Positions 54,793 through 64,000 are shown, numbered from the stretch's first letter. The stretch: DNA of 64,000 nucleotides from Streptomyces hygroscopicus (GCA_002021875.1 CP018627.1:6448001-6512000), one strand, 5' to 3'. Notes: a model not told the origin generated them from the letters alone. Translations and numbers: made by a program.

Positions 54793-55884
54793 TCACCTCG
54801 CGGCGGCCCCGCCCGCCAGCTCCGCCGCGACGACCTCCGCGATCTGCGCGGTGTTCAGCGCCGCGCCCTTGCGCAGGTTGTCGCCGCAGACGAACAGCTC
54901 CAGCGCCCTCGGGTCGTCCAGCGACCGCCGCACCCGGCCCACCCAGGTCGGGTCGGTGCCCACGGCGTCGGCGGGGGTGGGGAATTCGCCCTCCGCCGGG
55001 TTGTCGCACAGCACCACACCGGGGGCGCCCGCCAGGATCTCGTGCGCCGCCTCGACCGTCACCTCGTTCTCGAACCGCGCGTGCACGGCCAGCGAATGGG
55101 TGGTGATCACGGGCACCCGGACACAGGTCGCGGTGACCCTCAGCTCCGGCAGCCCCAGAATCTTGCGGGACTCGTTGCGCACCTTGAGCTCCTCGGAGGA
55201 CCAGCCGTCCTCCTTGAGCGAACCGGCGAACGGCACCACATTGAGCGCCATCGGCGCCGGGAACGGCCCGGTGTCGCCCACCGCCCGCCGTACGTCCCCG
55301 GGATGGGTGCCCAACTCCGTACCCGCGACCAGCGCGAGCTGCTCGCGCAGGGCGTCGATGCCTTCCTTGCCCGCGCCGGAGACCGCCTGGTACGAGGAGA
55401 CGATCAGCTCGCTCAGCCCGAACTCGGCGTGCAGCGCGCCCATCGCGACGATCATCGACAGGGTGGTGCAGTTGGGGTTGGCGATGATGCCGCGCGGGCG
55501 GACACGGGCCGCGTGCGCGTTCACCTCCGGCACCACCAGGGGGACATCGGGGTCCATCCGGAACGCGCCGGAGTTGTCGACGGCCACCGCGCCCTTGCTC
55601 GCCGCGATGGGCGCCCACCGCGCCGAGATCTCGTCCGGTACGTCGAACATCGCGACGTCGACGCCCTCGAACGCCTCCTCGCTCAGCGCGATGACCTCAA
55701 CCTGCTCACCCCGGACGGCCAGCTTCCGGCCGGCCGAGCGGGGCGAGGCGATCAGCCGGATCTCGCCCCAGATGTCGGCGCGCTCCGAGAGTATCGAGAG
55801 CATGACGGTGCCGACGGCGCCGGTGGCACCGACGACCGCGAGGGTGGGCTTGTCGCCCCCGGCGGCACCGCCATGACCGATCAT
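54793..55884 (-). CDS. asd: Aspartate-semialdehyde dehydrogenase
   Basis: A 363-residue enzyme that reduces aspartyl phosphate to aspartate semialdehyde with NADPH, at the branch to lysine/diaminopimelate, threonine and methionine. The NADP-binding [13 protein letters not shown] lies near residue 17, the catalytic Cys139 in [15 protein letters not shown] in the middle, and the active-site His in TTHS. The ATG overlaps the ask stop (ATGA), so ask and asd form one operon. Confidence 0.96.
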   Translation of the reverse strand: MIGHGGAAGGDKPTLAVVGATGAVGTVMLSILSERADIWGEIRLIASPRSAGRKLAVRGEQVEVIALSEEAFEGVDVAMFDVPDEISARWAPIAASKGAVAVDNSGAFRMDPDVPLVVPEVNAHAARVRPRGIIANPNCTTLSMIVAMGALHAEFGLSELIVSSYQAVSGAGKEGIDALREQLALVAGTELGTHPGDVRRAVGDTGPFPAPMALNVVPFAGSLKEDGWSSEELKVRNESRKILGLPELRVTATCVRVPVITTHSLAVHARFENEVTVEAAHEILAGAPGVVLCDNPAEGEFPTPADAVGTDPTWVGRVRRSLDDPRALELFVCGDNLRKGAALNTAQIAEVVAAELAGGAAAR

Positions 55885-56402
55885 CGGCCAGTCCCTCCGT
55901 AAACCACCGCTTCATCGCTGTCGCTGTCCAGGCCGAAGGCGCTGTGCACGGCCACCACCGCGTCCTTCACATCGTCGGCGCGGGTGACGACCGAGATGCG
56001 AATCTCGGAGGTCGAGATCAGCTCGATGTTGACCCCGGAGTTCGACAGCGCCTCGAAGAAGGTCGCGGTGACCCCCGGATTGGTGCGCATTCCGGCACCG
56101 ATCAGGGAGATCTTGGCGATCTGGTCGTCGTAGCGCAGCGAGTCGAAGCCGATCAGCGACTTCGCCTTGGTCAGCGCCTCCATCGCCCGGTGGCCGTCCG
56201 TCTTCGGCAGCGTGAAGGAGATGTCGGTCAGCCCGGTCGACGCGGCGGAGACGTTCTGCACCACCATGTCGATGTTGATCTCGGCGTCGGAGATGGTGCG
56301 GAAGATGGCCGCGGCCTCACCCGGCTTGTCCGGCACCCCGACGACCGTGACCTTGGCCTCGGACGTGTCGTGCGCGACCCCGGAGATGATCGCCTGCTCC
56401 AT
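55881..56402 (-). CDS. Aspartate kinase beta subunit from an internal start
   Basis: An in-frame ATG at codon 254 ([20 protein letters not shown]) is preceded by GGAGAAGAAGG at good spacing. The 173-residue product consists of the two ACT regulatory domains. It matches the position of the known internal lysC-beta start in Corynebacterium (MEEAVLTGVATDKSEAKVTV, recalled), so an alpha2-beta2 enzyme is expected. Confidence 0.75.
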   Translation of the reverse strand: MEQAIISGVAHDTSEAKVTVVGVPDKPGEAAAIFRTISDAEINIDMVVQNVSAASTGLTDISFTLPKTDGHRAMEALTKAKSLIGFDSLRYDDQIAKISLIGAGMRTNPGVTATFFEALSNSGVNIELISTSEIRISVVTRADDVKDAVVAVHSAFGLDSDSDEAVVYGGTGR

Positions 56403-57161
56403 GCCTTCTTCTCCTTCTCCCGCTTCCGGCCGGTTGCGCACCCAGGTGCCCTGGTGGCCGGAGAAAGACGACCGTACGTGGATGGGGATGTTGTACCGGC
56501 GCGCGTACTCCACGCAGCGCAGGTGCAACACCTTGGAACCGCTCGCGGCGAGCTCCAGCATGTCCTCGTACGGAATCTCGTTGATCTTGCGAGCCTTCTT
56601 CACCACGCGCGGATCGGCGGTGAACACGCCGTCCACATCGGTGTAGATCTCGCACACCTCGGCGTCCAGGGCCGCGGCCAGCGCGACCGCGGTGGTGTCC
56701 GAACCGCCCCGGCCGAGGGTGGTGATGTCCTTGCTCTTCTGGGACACGCCCTGGAAGCCCGCGACGATCGCGACCGCGCCGAGCTCGAGCGCGTCACGGA
56801 TGCGGCCCGGCGTGACGTCGATGATCCGTGCTTTGTTGTGGACCGCGTCGGTGATGACTCCCGCCTGGCTGCCGGTGAACGACAGCGCCTCGTGACCGAG
56901 GTTTTTGATCGCCATCGCCAGCAAGGCCATGGAGATCCGCTCTCCCGCGGTCAGCAGCATGTCGAATTCGCGCCCAGTAGGAATCGGGGATACCTGCTCG
57001 GCGAGATCGATCAGCTCGTCCGTCGTGTCGCCCATCGCGGAGACCACGACGACCACCTGGTGGCCGTTCTTCTTGGCTTCCACGATTCGCTTGGCGACCC
57101 GCTTGATGCCTTCGGCATCGGCAACGGAGGAGCCTCCGTACTTCTGCACGACAAGGCCCAC
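55881..57161 (-). CDS. ask: Aspartate kinase (alpha subunit)
   Basis: A 426-residue protein. The amino-acid kinase domain carries [12 protein letters not shown] at its start, [18 protein letters not shown] and [15 protein letters not shown]; two ACT domains (about 265-420) bind feedback inhibitors, with [17 protein letters not shown] and [14 protein letters not shown]. It makes aspartyl phosphate for the lysine/threonine/methionine pathway. The start is GTG. In actinobacteria the same gene also yields a beta subunit from an internal start, for which there is clear evidence here. Confidence 0.96.
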   Translation of the reverse strand: MGLVVQKYGGSSVADAEGIKRVAKRIVEAKKNGHQVVVVVSAMGDTTDELIDLAEQVSPIPTGREFDMLLTAGERISMALLAMAIKNLGHEALSFTGSQAGVITDAVHNKARIIDVTPGRIRDALELGAVAIVAGFQGVSQKSKDITTLGRGGSDTTAVALAAALDAEVCEIYTDVDGVFTADPRVVKKARKINEIPYEDMLELAASGSKVLHLRCVEYARRYNIPIHVRSSFSGHQGTWVRNRPEAGEGEEGMEQAIISGVAHDTSEAKVTVVGVPDKPGEAAAIFRTISDAEINIDMVVQNVSAASTGLTDISFTLPKTDGHRAMEALTKAKSLIGFDSLRYDDQIAKISLIGAGMRTNPGVTATFFEALSNSGVNIELISTSEIRISVVTRADDVKDAVVAVHSAFGLDSDSDEAVVYGGTGR

Positions 57162-57522
57162 GTGCGCTCCTCGCAGCTCTCAATAATGCGGTCGGCTCAG
57201 TTTAACGAGCGGCCGGAATTTGCCCTCCTAATATCACATAGCGAGACGAATGCCTCACAAAGTGATCAAGGAGGGCAAGGAGACAGGGGGCATCACACGA
57301 CGCATACGTCCATGCGTCCGCGAGATTCCCCGCATCCCTCCCACCCGCTCAGCGACGAACCCTTCCCGCTCGCCGCCGAAGCACACGGGAACGTAACCCA
57401 GCTCACAGGCTCGGACGGGTCGCTGCGGGTCGCGGGTCGCCCCCGCGGGCCGTTTCGGGTCTTCCCGTCGGCCGTCCCGGGCACGCCTCGGCGCGGCCCC
57501 GAGCGGCCGTCCCGGGCACGCC
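57162..57522. other. Intergenic region upstream of ask
   Basis: No gene was seen. The part next to ask is AT-rich (CCTAATATCACATAGCG near 57226-57242) and probably holds the promoter. The rest, behind the DUF5063 stop, contains a second copy of that gene's last 35 bases. Confidence 0.6.
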
Positions 57523-57538
57523 TCAGCGCGGCCCCGAG
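57469..57538. repeat. 35-bp tandem duplication across the DUF5063 stop
   Basis: 57469-57503 and 57504-57538 differ at one base. The copy inside the gene has CTCAGCGC, which supplies the TGA stop; the downstream copy has CTCGGCGC and lacks it. Both begin CGGCCGTCCCGGGCACGCCT. Confidence 0.95.
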
Positions 57539-58188
57539 TGCAGGCCGAGCGGTCCCGCGATCTCCGCCGCCATGACCCGGCCGGCCTCCTCCGCGAGCTC
57601 CTCGTCACCGCCCGCGTTGCTGTCCGTGTCCAGGCCGTCCAGCTCGTCCAGCGGGCTGTCCAGCCGTACGTGCGCGACCAGCGACTGCAGCGCGCGCAGG
57701 GCCGCCGAGGCGGTCGTCCCCCAGTTGGAGAGGTACGAGAACTGCCACCACCACAGCGCCTCACTGATCCGGCCCTCGCGGTAGTGCGCCATCCCGTGCC
57801 GCAGATCGGTGATGATCCCGGCCAGATCGTCGGAGATCCGGCAGGCGACGGGCTGGCTGCGCGGCACGTACGGGTCGAAGACCTCCGAGTAGATGTCCAC
57901 CGGCTCCAGCAGCTGGGCGAAGCGCTCACGCAGCTCGTCGACGTCCGGCTCCGGGCCGACGTCCGGTTCGTACCGCTCGTCCGGAACGAAGTCCTCGTGC
58001 GCGCCGAGCCGGCCGCCCGCGAGGATCAGCTGGGACAGCTCGAGGAGCAGAAACGGCACAGCGCTGTCCGGCTCATCCCCCTTGGCGACTTCGGTGACCG
58101 CGACGATGAAGCTCTCGATCTGGTCGGAGATCTGGACCGCGAAGTCGTCCGGGTCCGGGTGGGCGTCGTGCAGCGTTGCGTCAGACAT
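57523..58188 (-). CDS. DUF5063 family protein
   Basis: A 221-residue acidic, helical protein starting [20 protein letters not shown]. Conserved parts include [18 protein letters not shown] and [20 protein letters not shown]. No catalytic motif was recognised. It overlaps the recR stop by 8 bases and is conserved next to recR in streptomycetes, as I recall, so a link to RecR or to expression coupling is possible. Its stop codon arose in, or was altered within, a 35-base tandem duplication. Confidence 0.88.
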   Translation of the reverse strand: MSDATLHDAHPDPDDFAVQISDQIESFIVAVTEVAKGDEPDSAVPFLLLELSQLILAGGRLGAHEDFVPDERYEPDVGPEPDVDELRERFAQLLEPVDIYSEVFDPYVPRSQPVACRISDDLAGIITDLRHGMAHYREGRISEALWWWQFSYLSNWGTTASAALRALQSLVAHVRLDSPLDELDGLDTDSNAGGDEELAEEAGRVMAAEIAGPLGLHSGPR

Positions 58189-58792
58189 CGAGAAGTCTTC
58201 TCCCTTCGAAGGCACGACCCAGCGTGACCTCGTCGGCGTACTCCAGGTCTCCACCGACAGGGAGGCCGCTGGCCAGGCGAGTGACCTTCAAACCCATGGG
58301 CTTGATCATGCGCGCGAGGTACGTGGCGGTGGCTTCGCCCTCCAGATTCGGATCGGTGGCCAGGATGAGCTCCGTAACCGTCCCGTCCGCGAGCCGCCCC
58401 AGCAGCTCCCTGATCCGCAGATCGTCCGGGCCCACGCCCTCGATGGGGCTGATCGCCCCGCCGAGCACGTGATAGCGGCCCCGGAACTCACGCGTCCGCT
58501 CGATCGCGACGACGTCCTTCGGTTCCTCGACCACGCAGATGATCGCAGGATCGCGGCGGGGGTCCTGGCAGACGCGGCACTGCTCGGCCTCGGCGACGTT
58601 CCCGCAGACCGCACAGAACCGCACCTTCTCCTTGACCTGGGTCAACGCATGCGCGAGGCGGCGGACGTCGGTGGGCTCGGACTGCAGGATGTGGAAGGCG
58701 ATCCGCTGCGCGCTCTTGGGACCGACGCCGGGCAGCCTGCCCAACTCGTCGATAAGGTCCTGGACCACGCCCTCGTACACGCCTTCATCCAA
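58181..58792 (-). CDS. recR: Recombination mediator RecR
   Basis: A 203-residue protein: helix-hairpin-helix [18 protein letters not shown] (19-36), Cys4 zinc finger at 60, 63, 72 and 75, Toprim domain with [16 protein letters not shown] and [17 protein letters not shown], and the C-terminal Walker-like [20 protein letters not shown]. With RecO it loads RecA at gaps. Start uncertain: ATG as given, or a GTG 12 bases in (VYEGVVQDL) that matches the recalled S. coelicolor start. It belongs to the dnaX-ybaB-recR-DUF5063 order. Confidence 0.96.
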   Translation of the reverse strand: MDEGVYEGVVQDLIDELGRLPGVGPKSAQRIAFHILQSEPTDVRRLAHALTQVKEKVRFCAVCGNVAEAEQCRVCQDPRRDPAIICVVEEPKDVVAIERTREFRGRYHVLGGAISPIEGVGPDDLRIRELLGRLADGTVTELILATDPNLEGEATATYLARMIKPMGLKVTRLASGLPVGGDLEYADEVTLGRAFEGRRLLDV

Positions 58793-59120
58793 TCTCGCGC
58801 CGCCGCGCGGTGGCTGTACTGCATATGAATATTCGGTTGCGCCGCACCCTCACTGCCGGGGCCGCCGTGGTCCCGCGGCCGGGCCCGGGGAGCCGGGTGG
58901 TCCCCGAGGAGCCCCGGGGAGCCCTGGGGACCCGGTGGAATTACGGAACCCTATGAGATTGGAGAGCCCGGCGACCCGAAAACCCAAGGAACCGAGGACC
59001 CGAGGATCCGGAATCCCGGGGACCCGGGAGACCCGAGGGACCCAGGAGACCCGAAGGACCCAGGAGACCCGAAGGACCCAGGAGACCCGAAGGACCCAGG
59101 AGACCCGAAGGACCCGAGGA
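58793..59120. other. Repeat-filled spacer between YbaB and recR
   Basis: No gene was seen. From about 58965 on it consists of diverged 9-base words GACCCGAGG/GACCCAGGA, ending in a perfect 18-base array. A copy resembling the YbaB gene end (GGACCCGAGGATCCGGAA) lies near 58996. The 150 bases next to recR hold its promoter or leader. Confidence 0.65.
59039..59110. repeat. Perfect 18-bp tandem repeat, four copies
   Basis: GACCCAGGAGACCCGAAG is repeated four times without a mismatch and is flanked by degenerate half-units. It ends 11 bases before the YbaB stop. There are no spacers, so it is a minisatellite, not a CRISPR. Confidence 0.96.
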
Positions 59121-59456
59121 TCAGAACGGGAGCCCGGGCATACCGCCCAGCCCCTGGGCGAGCGGGCCGAGCTTCTGCTGCTGGAGCTCCTGCGCGGCGT
59201 TGTTGGCATCACGGACAGCCGCGACGACCAGATCCGCGAGGGTCTCCGTGTCCTCAGGATCCACGGCCTTGGGATCGATGACCAGGCCCTGCAACTCACC
59301 GGAACCGGTCACGGTCGCCTTCACCAGGCCACCGCCCGCGGAGCCCTCGACATGAGTCCGGGCCAGCTCCTCCTGGGCCGCGGCGAGGTCCTGCTGCATC
59401 TTCTGAGCCTGCTGCAGCAACTGCTGCATATTCGGCTGGCCACCACCGGGGATCAC
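59121..59456 (-). CDS. YbaB/EbfC family nucleoid-associated protein
   Basis: A 111-residue protein. An N-terminal Gln/Met-rich helix ([20 protein letters not shown]) is followed by the conserved [20 protein letters not shown] and a C-terminal helix [20 protein letters not shown]. It forms dimers that bind DNA and is encoded between dnaX and recR in most bacteria. The GTG start is [12 protein letters not shown]. The stop lies at the edge of an 18-base tandem repeat array. Confidence 0.95.
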   Translation of the reverse strand: MIPGGGQPNMQQLLQQAQKMQQDLAAAQEELARTHVEGSAGGGLVKATVTGSGELQGLVIDPKAVDPEDTETLADLVVAAVRDANNAAQELQQQKLGPLAQGLGGMPGLPF

Positions 59457-59585
59457 GGCTTCGCTCCTGGCGCTCGACAGTCGTTCTCTTCGATAGCCCG
59501 AGCCTACGTGCTCCCCGTGCGCCCTGCTCTACGCCGTACGGAGGAGACGCGGCTACATAGGGCATGGGTGCCGGGCCCACGCCTC

Positions 59586-62165
59586 CTACTCGTTGACGAT
59601 CTCTTCGATCACCGTGGCACCGAGCTCGCGAACGATCAGGTCGTGCCCGCTCAGCGCGGTGTCGTCCAGGTCCGGATCGTCCTCGGCCGGCATGTCGTCC
59701 TCCAGCGCGACCCGCGGAGGCTCGGGCTCCCGGTACGCCGCCGCCTCGGGGGGCGGGCCCGCGTCCGCGGCTCCGGACGGCGCGACGGGGGCGGCCGGGG
59801 GCGGGGAGGCGGGCGCGGGCCGGGGCGCGGACTGCCGTGGCGCGGCGGACTGGCCACCGCCGCCCGGGCCGCCGCCACCGGGGCCGCTCCCGCCACCGAA
59901 GCCGCCACCACCGCCGAAGCCGCCGCCGGTGGCGCCACCGCCTCCGCCGAAGCCGCCGGAACCGCCCGGACCACCGAGGCCGCCCGGACCGCCGCCCTGC
60001 TGTCCGGTGCCGCCCGAGGGGTCGACGATCGCCTCGATCCGCCACTGCACGCCGATGGCGTCCTGGAGCGCCTGCCGCAGGACGTCCTCGCTGCCGCCGC
60101 TCACGAAGCTGTCACGCGCGCCCGCGTTGGAGAAGCCCAGCTGGAGGGTGGTGCCGTCGAAGCCGGACACCGTCGCGTTCTGGCTCAGCAGGATCCAGGT
60201 GAAGCGACGGCGGTTCTTGACCGCCTCCAGGATGTCCGGCCACATCTGCCGCACCTGCACGGCACCCTGCGCCATGCTCGGTGCGCCCTGCGCGGGTGCG
60301 GAGGGCGCGGCGGACGCGGGAGGCGAGGTCGGCCCGGAAGACGCGGTCGGCGTGGCGGGCGCCGCGGGCGTCTGCGCAGGTGGGCCGCCGCCCTGCCCCG
60401 GCGCGGTGGCCGTCGGCCAGCCACCGGGCTGCCGAGCGGGCGCCCCACCACCGGAGGCCCCCCCGGACGCACCGCCACCACCAGACGCACCGCCGACATC
60501 GGAAGCACCAGACGCCCCGGACGCACCAGACGACCCGCCCGCACCGGACGCACCAGACGACCCGCCCGCACCGGAACCAGGCGCCGAGGCGGTGGGCCAG
60601 GCTCCGGGCCTCGGTCCGCCGCCATCCACCGCAGCGGATTGGGCGCCCGACGGCCATGATCCGGGCCGCTGCCCACCGCCGCCCTCCACGGGCGCGGCCG
60701 GGGCACCGGCCTGCTGTCCTCCGTCTCCGGCGCCGCCCGGACCGCTGTCCGCGGCCGGCCGCGCACCCGCGGGCCACCCGCCGGGGGCCTCGGCACCGCC
60801 CGGCCCTCCTGGGGACTGCTCCTGGCCGGCCCCTCCCCCGGCCATCGCCGCACGCGCGGCGGCCGGACCGGACGGACCGGCGGCGGGGGGCGCGGCCGGA
60901 GCGTGAGCGTCGGGCCCCGGTACGTACCCCATGGCGGGCCCGGGCCCCGCCACCCCAGCGACGCCACCGCCACCAGCACCGGCTCCACCGCCCAGGCCGC
61001 CCGCGAGGGCCCCGCGCTCCAGCCTCTCCAGCCGCGACCGCACCGACCGCTCGTCGTCGAAGGCGGCGGGCAGCAGCACCCGGGCGCAGATCAGCTCGAG
61101 CTGCAGCCGCGGCGAGGTGGCGCCGCGCATCTCCGTAAGGCCCTCATTGACCAGGTCCGCCGCACGGCTCAGCTCGGCGCCGCCAAAGACCGACGCCTGC
61201 GCCTGCATCCGCTCCACCACATCGGCCGGGGCGTCGATGAGCCCCTTCTCCCCGGCGTCCGGCACGGCGGCGAGGATCACCAGATCGCGCAGCCGCTCCA
61301 GCAGGTCGGCGACGAAGCGCCGGGGGTCGTTGCCCCCCTCGATCACGCGGTTGACGACCTCGAACGCCGCCGCCCCGTCGGTCGCCGCGAAGGCGTCCAC
61401 GATCGAGTCGAGCAGCGAGCCGTCCGTATAACCGAGCAGCGAGGTGGCCATGGCATAGGTCACACCGTCGTCGGCCGCGCCCGCGAGGAGCTGGTCCATC
61501 ACCGACATCGAATCCCGCACCGACCCGGCCCCGGCCCGCACCACCAGCGGCAGCACCCCGTCCTCGACCGGGATCGCCTCGCGCCCGCAGACCTCGCCCA
61601 GATACTCGCGGAGCGTCCCGGGCGGCACGAGCCGGAACGGATAGTGATGCGTACGCGACCGGATCGTGCCGATGACCTTCTCCGGCTCGGTGGTCGCGAA
61701 GATGAACTTGAGGTGCTCCGGGGGCTCCTCGACCACCTTCAGCAGGGCGTTGAACCCCGCCGAGGTGACCATATGGGCCTCATCGATGATGTAGATCTTG
61801 TAACGACTCGACGCGGGCCCGAAGAACGCCTTCTCCCTCAGCTCACGGGCGTCGTCCACACCACCGTGGGACGCGGCGTCGATCTCGATCACATCGATCG
61901 AGCCCGGTCCGTTCCGCGCGAGGTCCTGGCACGACTGGCATTCGCCGCACGGCGCCGGGGTGGGACCCTTCTCACAGTTCAGACAGCGGGCCAGGATGCG
62001 CGCACTGGTCGTCTTGCCACACCCGCGGGGACCGCTGAAGAGATACGCGTGGTTGACCCGGTTGTTGCGCAGCGCCTGCTGCAGCGGGCCGGTGACATGC
62101 TCCTGCCCGATGACCTCCGCGAAGGTCTCGGGGCGGTAGCGGCGGTACAGCGCGAGGGACGACAC
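59586..62165 (-). CDS. dnaX: DNA polymerase III subunit gamma/tau
   Basis: An 859-residue clamp-loader ATPase. Walker A GPRGCGKTT (45-53), zinc Cys64, 73, 76 and 79, Walker B IYIIDEAHMV, sensor 1 FIFATTEPEKV and SRC-like GSVRDSMSVMDQLLAGA. The conserved part ends near residue 380 (FDDERSVRSRLERLERG). About 230 residues of Gly/Ala/Pro/Ser low-complexity follow, then a tau-like domain (VRQMWPDILEAVKNRRRFTW) and a further Gly-rich linker. The GTG VSSLALYRRYRP is the conserved start. It lies 74 bases after the SRP RNA gene. Confidence 0.96.
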   Translation of the reverse strand: MSSLALYRRYRPETFAEVIGQEHVTGPLQQALRNNRVNHAYLFSGPRGCGKTTSARILARCLNCEKGPTPAPCGECQSCQDLARNGPGSIDVIEIDAASHGGVDDARELREKAFFGPASSRYKIYIIDEAHMVTSAGFNALLKVVEEPPEHLKFIFATTEPEKVIGTIRSRTHHYPFRLVPPGTLREYLGEVCGREAIPVEDGVLPLVVRAGAGSVRDSMSVMDQLLAGAADDGVTYAMATSLLGYTDGSLLDSIVDAFAATDGAAAFEVVNRVIEGGNDPRRFVADLLERLRDLVILAAVPDAGEKGLIDAPADVVERMQAQASVFGGAELSRAADLVNEGLTEMRGATSPRLQLELICARVLLPAAFDDERSVRSRLERLERGALAGGLGGGAGAGGGGVAGVAGPGPAMGYVPGPDAHAPAAPPAAGPSGPAAARAAMAGGGAGQEQSPGGPGGAEAPGGWPAGARPAADSGPGGAGDGGQQAGAPAAPVEGGGGQRPGSWPSGAQSAAVDGGGPRPGAWPTASAPGSGAGGSSGASGAGGSSGASGASGASDVGGASGGGGASGGASGGGAPARQPGGWPTATAPGQGGGPPAQTPAAPATPTASSGPTSPPASAAPSAPAQGAPSMAQGAVQVRQMWPDILEAVKNRRRFTWILLSQNATVSGFDGTTLQLGFSNAGARDSFVSGGSEDVLRQALQDAIGVQWRIEAIVDPSGGTGQQGGGPGGLGGPGGSGGFGGGGGATGGGFGGGGGFGGGSGPGGGGPGGGGQSAAPRQSAPRPAPASPPPAAPVAPSGAADAGPPPEAAAYREPEPPRVALEDDMPAEDDPDLDDTALSGHDLIVRELGATVIEEIVNE

Positions 62166-62234
62166 GCTTACGACGATATCGGGGACCGCCGACAACCGGA
62201 CCACACCCGCGTCCCCACACCCCCCGCAGACGCA

Positions 62235-62330
62235 AAGCGCCCCCCACGCACCCACCAGAGCCCACTTACCCTTGCTGCCTTCCGGCCCTGGGGGAGTTCG
62301 GTGAGATAGCGCCACGTGAGGGGCTGCGCC
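62235..62330 (-). ncRNA. ffs: Signal recognition particle RNA, small type
   Basis: The minus strand reads GCCCCTCACG near the 5' end and CGTGGGGGGC near the 3' end, which pair over 10 bases (plus positions 62315-62324 with 62239-62248). The apical loop holds the SRP hallmark CCGGAAGGCAGCAAGGG. A -10-like TAAGGT lies at 62333-62338. It is the 4.5S-type RNA that binds Ffh. Ends are accurate to a few bases. Confidence 0.9.
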
Positions 62331-62474
62331 CCACCTTAGCGGATGGGCCGGGGTGCGAACGACTCCGCGGGTGCCCCTTCCGGTCGCGGACCGTTTTCGG
62401 CCAGGATTCGGCCGACGGCCAGTGGGCCAGTGGGCCGGTGGGCCAGCGGTGCAGTGGGGCAACCCCGGCAGGCG

Positions 62475-63611
62475 TCATCCGGTGGCTTCCGGCGTCACCC
62501 GGCGGCCTCCGGCTCGCGATGGGTGGCGAGGTACGTCCTGGCGCTGATCACAGGGATCACGGCCAGCACCCACCAGACCCGGTGGTAGTCCCCCAGGATC
62601 GTCGCGCTTGTCGGCGTCCCCAGGACGGCCACGAACAGGCTGACGCCGTGCAGGGCGCCCAGCCGCCGGAAGCTGTTGCCGATGGCGGTGCCGACGCCGA
62701 AGCGCTCCGATGGCAGTGCCTTCGCCGCGGCGCTGTTGAGAGTGGAGAGCGCCAGCCCGACCCCGATGCCGTTGAGCACGAGGGTGGGCAGCCAGTGCGC
62801 GGCCCATTGCGGCGAGGCGTCGGTGCGCAGGGCGAGAGCGGCGGCGCCCGCGGCGTAGAAGAGGGCGCGTGCGGGCGGTGTCGGCGTCGGGGTCCGTCAG
62901 CGGCCGCCCGATCCGCACCCGGACGGCGTGCGGACGCAGCCGTCCGCGTTTGGGCAGCAGTTCCGCGGTGCCGGACAGGGCGACAGGCACCACGGGCACC
63001 ACGGGCACCACGGGCACCACGGGCACACCATTGGAGACGGCCAGGTCGACCGCACCCCGCCGGAACGGGCCCACGCGGCCCTCTCCTCGGGTGCCTTCGG
63101 GAAAAACGACCACCGCGTGTCCGGCACACAGCATGGGACCGGCGATGTCCTGGAGGTCGGAGTAACCGCCACCGTGGCGGCGTACGGGAAACGCGGCGGC
63201 CAGGACCGAACACACCAGGCGGCGCACACGCTTCCGGAACCAGTAGTCGGCGGCTGCCGCCACCCGGGGAGCACGAGCGACGCCGAGCGCGGCGAGGAGC
63301 ACTGCCGTGTCCGCGTGCGAGGAGTGGTTGGCCACCACCACACAACCGCCCTTCGGCAGCTTCCCCTTGACCGCGAGACCACCGGTGAGGAAGAGGACGG
63401 TCCGCCAGAACCGCCGGCGCAACCACGCCGCCACCAGAAGTCGGAACGCGGGCCGGTCCCGCCGCCCGGGAGCCTCCGCTTCGCCGCCGACGAGTCGCTC
63501 GGGCCGCGTATCGCCCTCGGACCGGGCATCGCCCTCGGGCCGCGTATCGCCCTCCGTATCGCTTCGCACCATGAATGACGACCCGGACCCGGTTGCCGCG
63601 TTCTTCGTCAT
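62475..63611 (-). CDS. Lysophospholipid acyltransferase (PlsC-like), aberrant C-terminus
   Basis: A 378-residue frame. Residues 55-250 are an acyltransferase: NHSSHAD (H96-x4-D101 catalytic pair), [18 protein letters not shown] and [11 protein letters not shown]. It would acylate lysophosphatidate at the membrane. The N-terminus has a repeated [18 protein letters not shown]. Before VALSG a 9-base DNA repeat gives [12 protein letters not shown]. After [13 protein letters not shown] the sequence turns Arg-rich and runs out of frame through an MFS transporter remnant, so the natural C-terminus appears lost. The ATG overlaps the cdsA-like stop (ATGA). Confidence 0.8.
   Translation of the reverse strand: MTKNAATGSGSSFMVRSDTEGDTRPEGDARSEGDTRPERLVGGEAEAPGRRDRPAFRLLVAAWLRRRFWRTVLFLTGGLAVKGKLPKGGCVVVANHSSHADTAVLLAALGVARAPRVAAAADYWFRKRVRRLVCSVLAAAFPVRRHGGGYSDLQDIAGPMLCAGHAVVVFPEGTRGEGRVGPFRRGAVDLAVSNGVPVVPVVPVVPVVPVALSGTAELLPKRGRLRPHAVRVRIGRPLTDPDADTARTRPLLRRGRRRSRPAHRRLAAMGRALAAHPRAQRHRGRAGALHSQQRRGEGTAIGALRRRHRHRQQLPAAGRPARRQPVRGRPGDADKRDDPGGLPPGLVGAGRDPCDQRQDVPRHPSRAGGRRVTPEATG
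62495..62880 (-). pseudogene. MFS transporter, C-terminal remnant
   Basis: In a frame different from plsC about 128 codons read [18 protein letters not shown], then [40 protein letters not shown] and [16 protein letters not shown], which is the last three helices of an EmrB/QacA-type (DHA2) drug-efflux MFS protein with its natural stop. The rest of the transporter is absent; the upstream boundary coincides with the break in plsC. A deletion or recombination fused the two genes. Confidence 0.75.
62988..63023. repeat. 9-bp tandem repeat inside plsC
   Basis: CACCACGGG is present four times in tandem and encodes the extra Val-Pro-Val units before the last acyltransferase strand. Confidence 0.95.
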
Positions 63612-64000
63612 GGCGTGGCTCCCAACAGCAGAAGGGTCACGAGAAGTGAGTCGATGCGATCCAGGAGCCCCCCGAAACCGGGCAGCCAACGGCCCGCGTC
63701 CTTGACCCCGGCACCTCGTTTGATCACGGATTCGAGCAGGTCGCCCAGTGCGCAACCGCGCAGCACGGCAAGCCAACGCAACGGGGTCCAGGCGTCCATG
63801 GCCCACAGCGCCAGACCGGACAAGGCGGCGGAGCCCACAACTCCGCCCCAGGTCTTGGCCGGTGAGAGCGCGGACAGCGGACGGCTCAGGGGTCCGGAGC
63901 GGCCCAGTGCCCGCCCGCCGCACCAGCCGCCCACGTCCGCGAAGACCACGCTGACGCAGATCGCGATGGCGAGGTCCCCCAGGGACACCAGTCCGGTGAG
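63608..64000 (-). CDS. Phosphatidate cytidylyltransferase (CdsA-like), C-terminal part
   Basis: The frame enters from beyond the right edge of the window; about 130 residues are visible. SPAKTWGG followed by a hydrophobic stretch and the family signature [20 protein letters not shown], then [13 protein letters not shown], identify the CTP_transf_1 family. It makes CDP-diacylglycerol from phosphatidate, the product of PlsC, so the cdsA-plsC pair forms a small phospholipid operon coupled by ATGA overlap. Confidence 0.9.
   Translation of the reverse strand, partial: LTGLVSLGDLAIAICVSVVFADVGGWCGGRALGRSGPLSRPLSALSPAKTWGGVVGSAALSGLALWAMDAWTPLRWLAVLRGCALGDLLESVIKRGAGVKDAGRWLPGFGGLLDRIDSLLVTLLLLGATP

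Noticed and set aside
59039..59110. CRISPR array
   Set aside because: The 18-base units are directly adjacent with no unique spacers and no cas genes are present.

Overview
The window is high-GC actinobacterial chromosome and almost certainly comes from a Streptomyces. Evidence: very high GC with strong GC3 bias, many GTG starts, ATGA/GTGA stop-start overlaps, bldG with its partner anti-sigma gene, wblA, a Crp ortholog, a Tad-type cluster beside a helicase, and a gene order that I recall (not checked) as matching the S. coelicolor SCO3544-SCO3622 core region. The species cannot be told from the sequence.

Layout. 1-7.1 kb: end of a small membrane gene, a class I methyltransferase, a lipoprotein, the proton-pumping pyrophosphatase hppA, then the developmental pair bldG plus anti-sigma factor. 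7.1-16.1 kb: an MrfA/YprA-like helicase, then a compact minus-strand Tad pilus/secretion operon (ssd-tadA-tadB-tadC-DUF4244-tadE-tadE-like) and a divergent HAD hydrolase. 16.1-30 kb: a possible structured RNA, a Fic-like protein, a MinD/CooC ATPase, a polysaccharide deacetylase lipoprotein, a membrane carbonic anhydrase, acsA, nhaA, a holin-fold protein, an epoxide-hydrolase-like enzyme, a MarP-like periplasmic protease, a Nudix hydrolase and nth. 30-41.5 kb: crp, an MBL hydrolase, Nudix, RidA, DUF4177, two ArsA-type ATPases, wblA, a bifunctional PBP, a YqeY protein, a metallophosphoesterase and tRNA-Pro(CGG). 41.6-49 kb is the most accessory-looking part: MazG-like, tandem Mop domains, a TerD/membrane/TerD unit, DUF1992, two VOC proteins, an orphan P450 and a SnoaL-like protein. 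49-64 kb: an S9 peptidase, SURF1, an ECF sigma factor with a probable membrane partner, asd and ask (with an internal beta-subunit start), DUF5063, recR, YbaB, dnaX, the SRP RNA, and a cdsA-plsC pair in which plsC runs into the remnant of an MFS transporter gene.

The most unusual signal is not a gene. At about nine unrelated genes the last 10-40 bases of the coding sequence, usually spanning the stop codon, are repeated in degenerate or near-perfect tandem copies just downstream. Clear cases follow yqeY-like (39896), the sigma-factor partner (52311), DUF5063 (57523), RidA (32976), MarP-like (27059), the second TerD (45262) and SnoaL-like (48972). Related short repeats also expand inside reading frames (TadE N-terminus, PlsC, Nudix, the second ArsA, DnaX). 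I know of no description of this pattern; it looks like recurrent slippage or duplication at 3' gene ends.

No CRISPR array, insertion sequence, prophage or secondary-metabolite cluster was seen.
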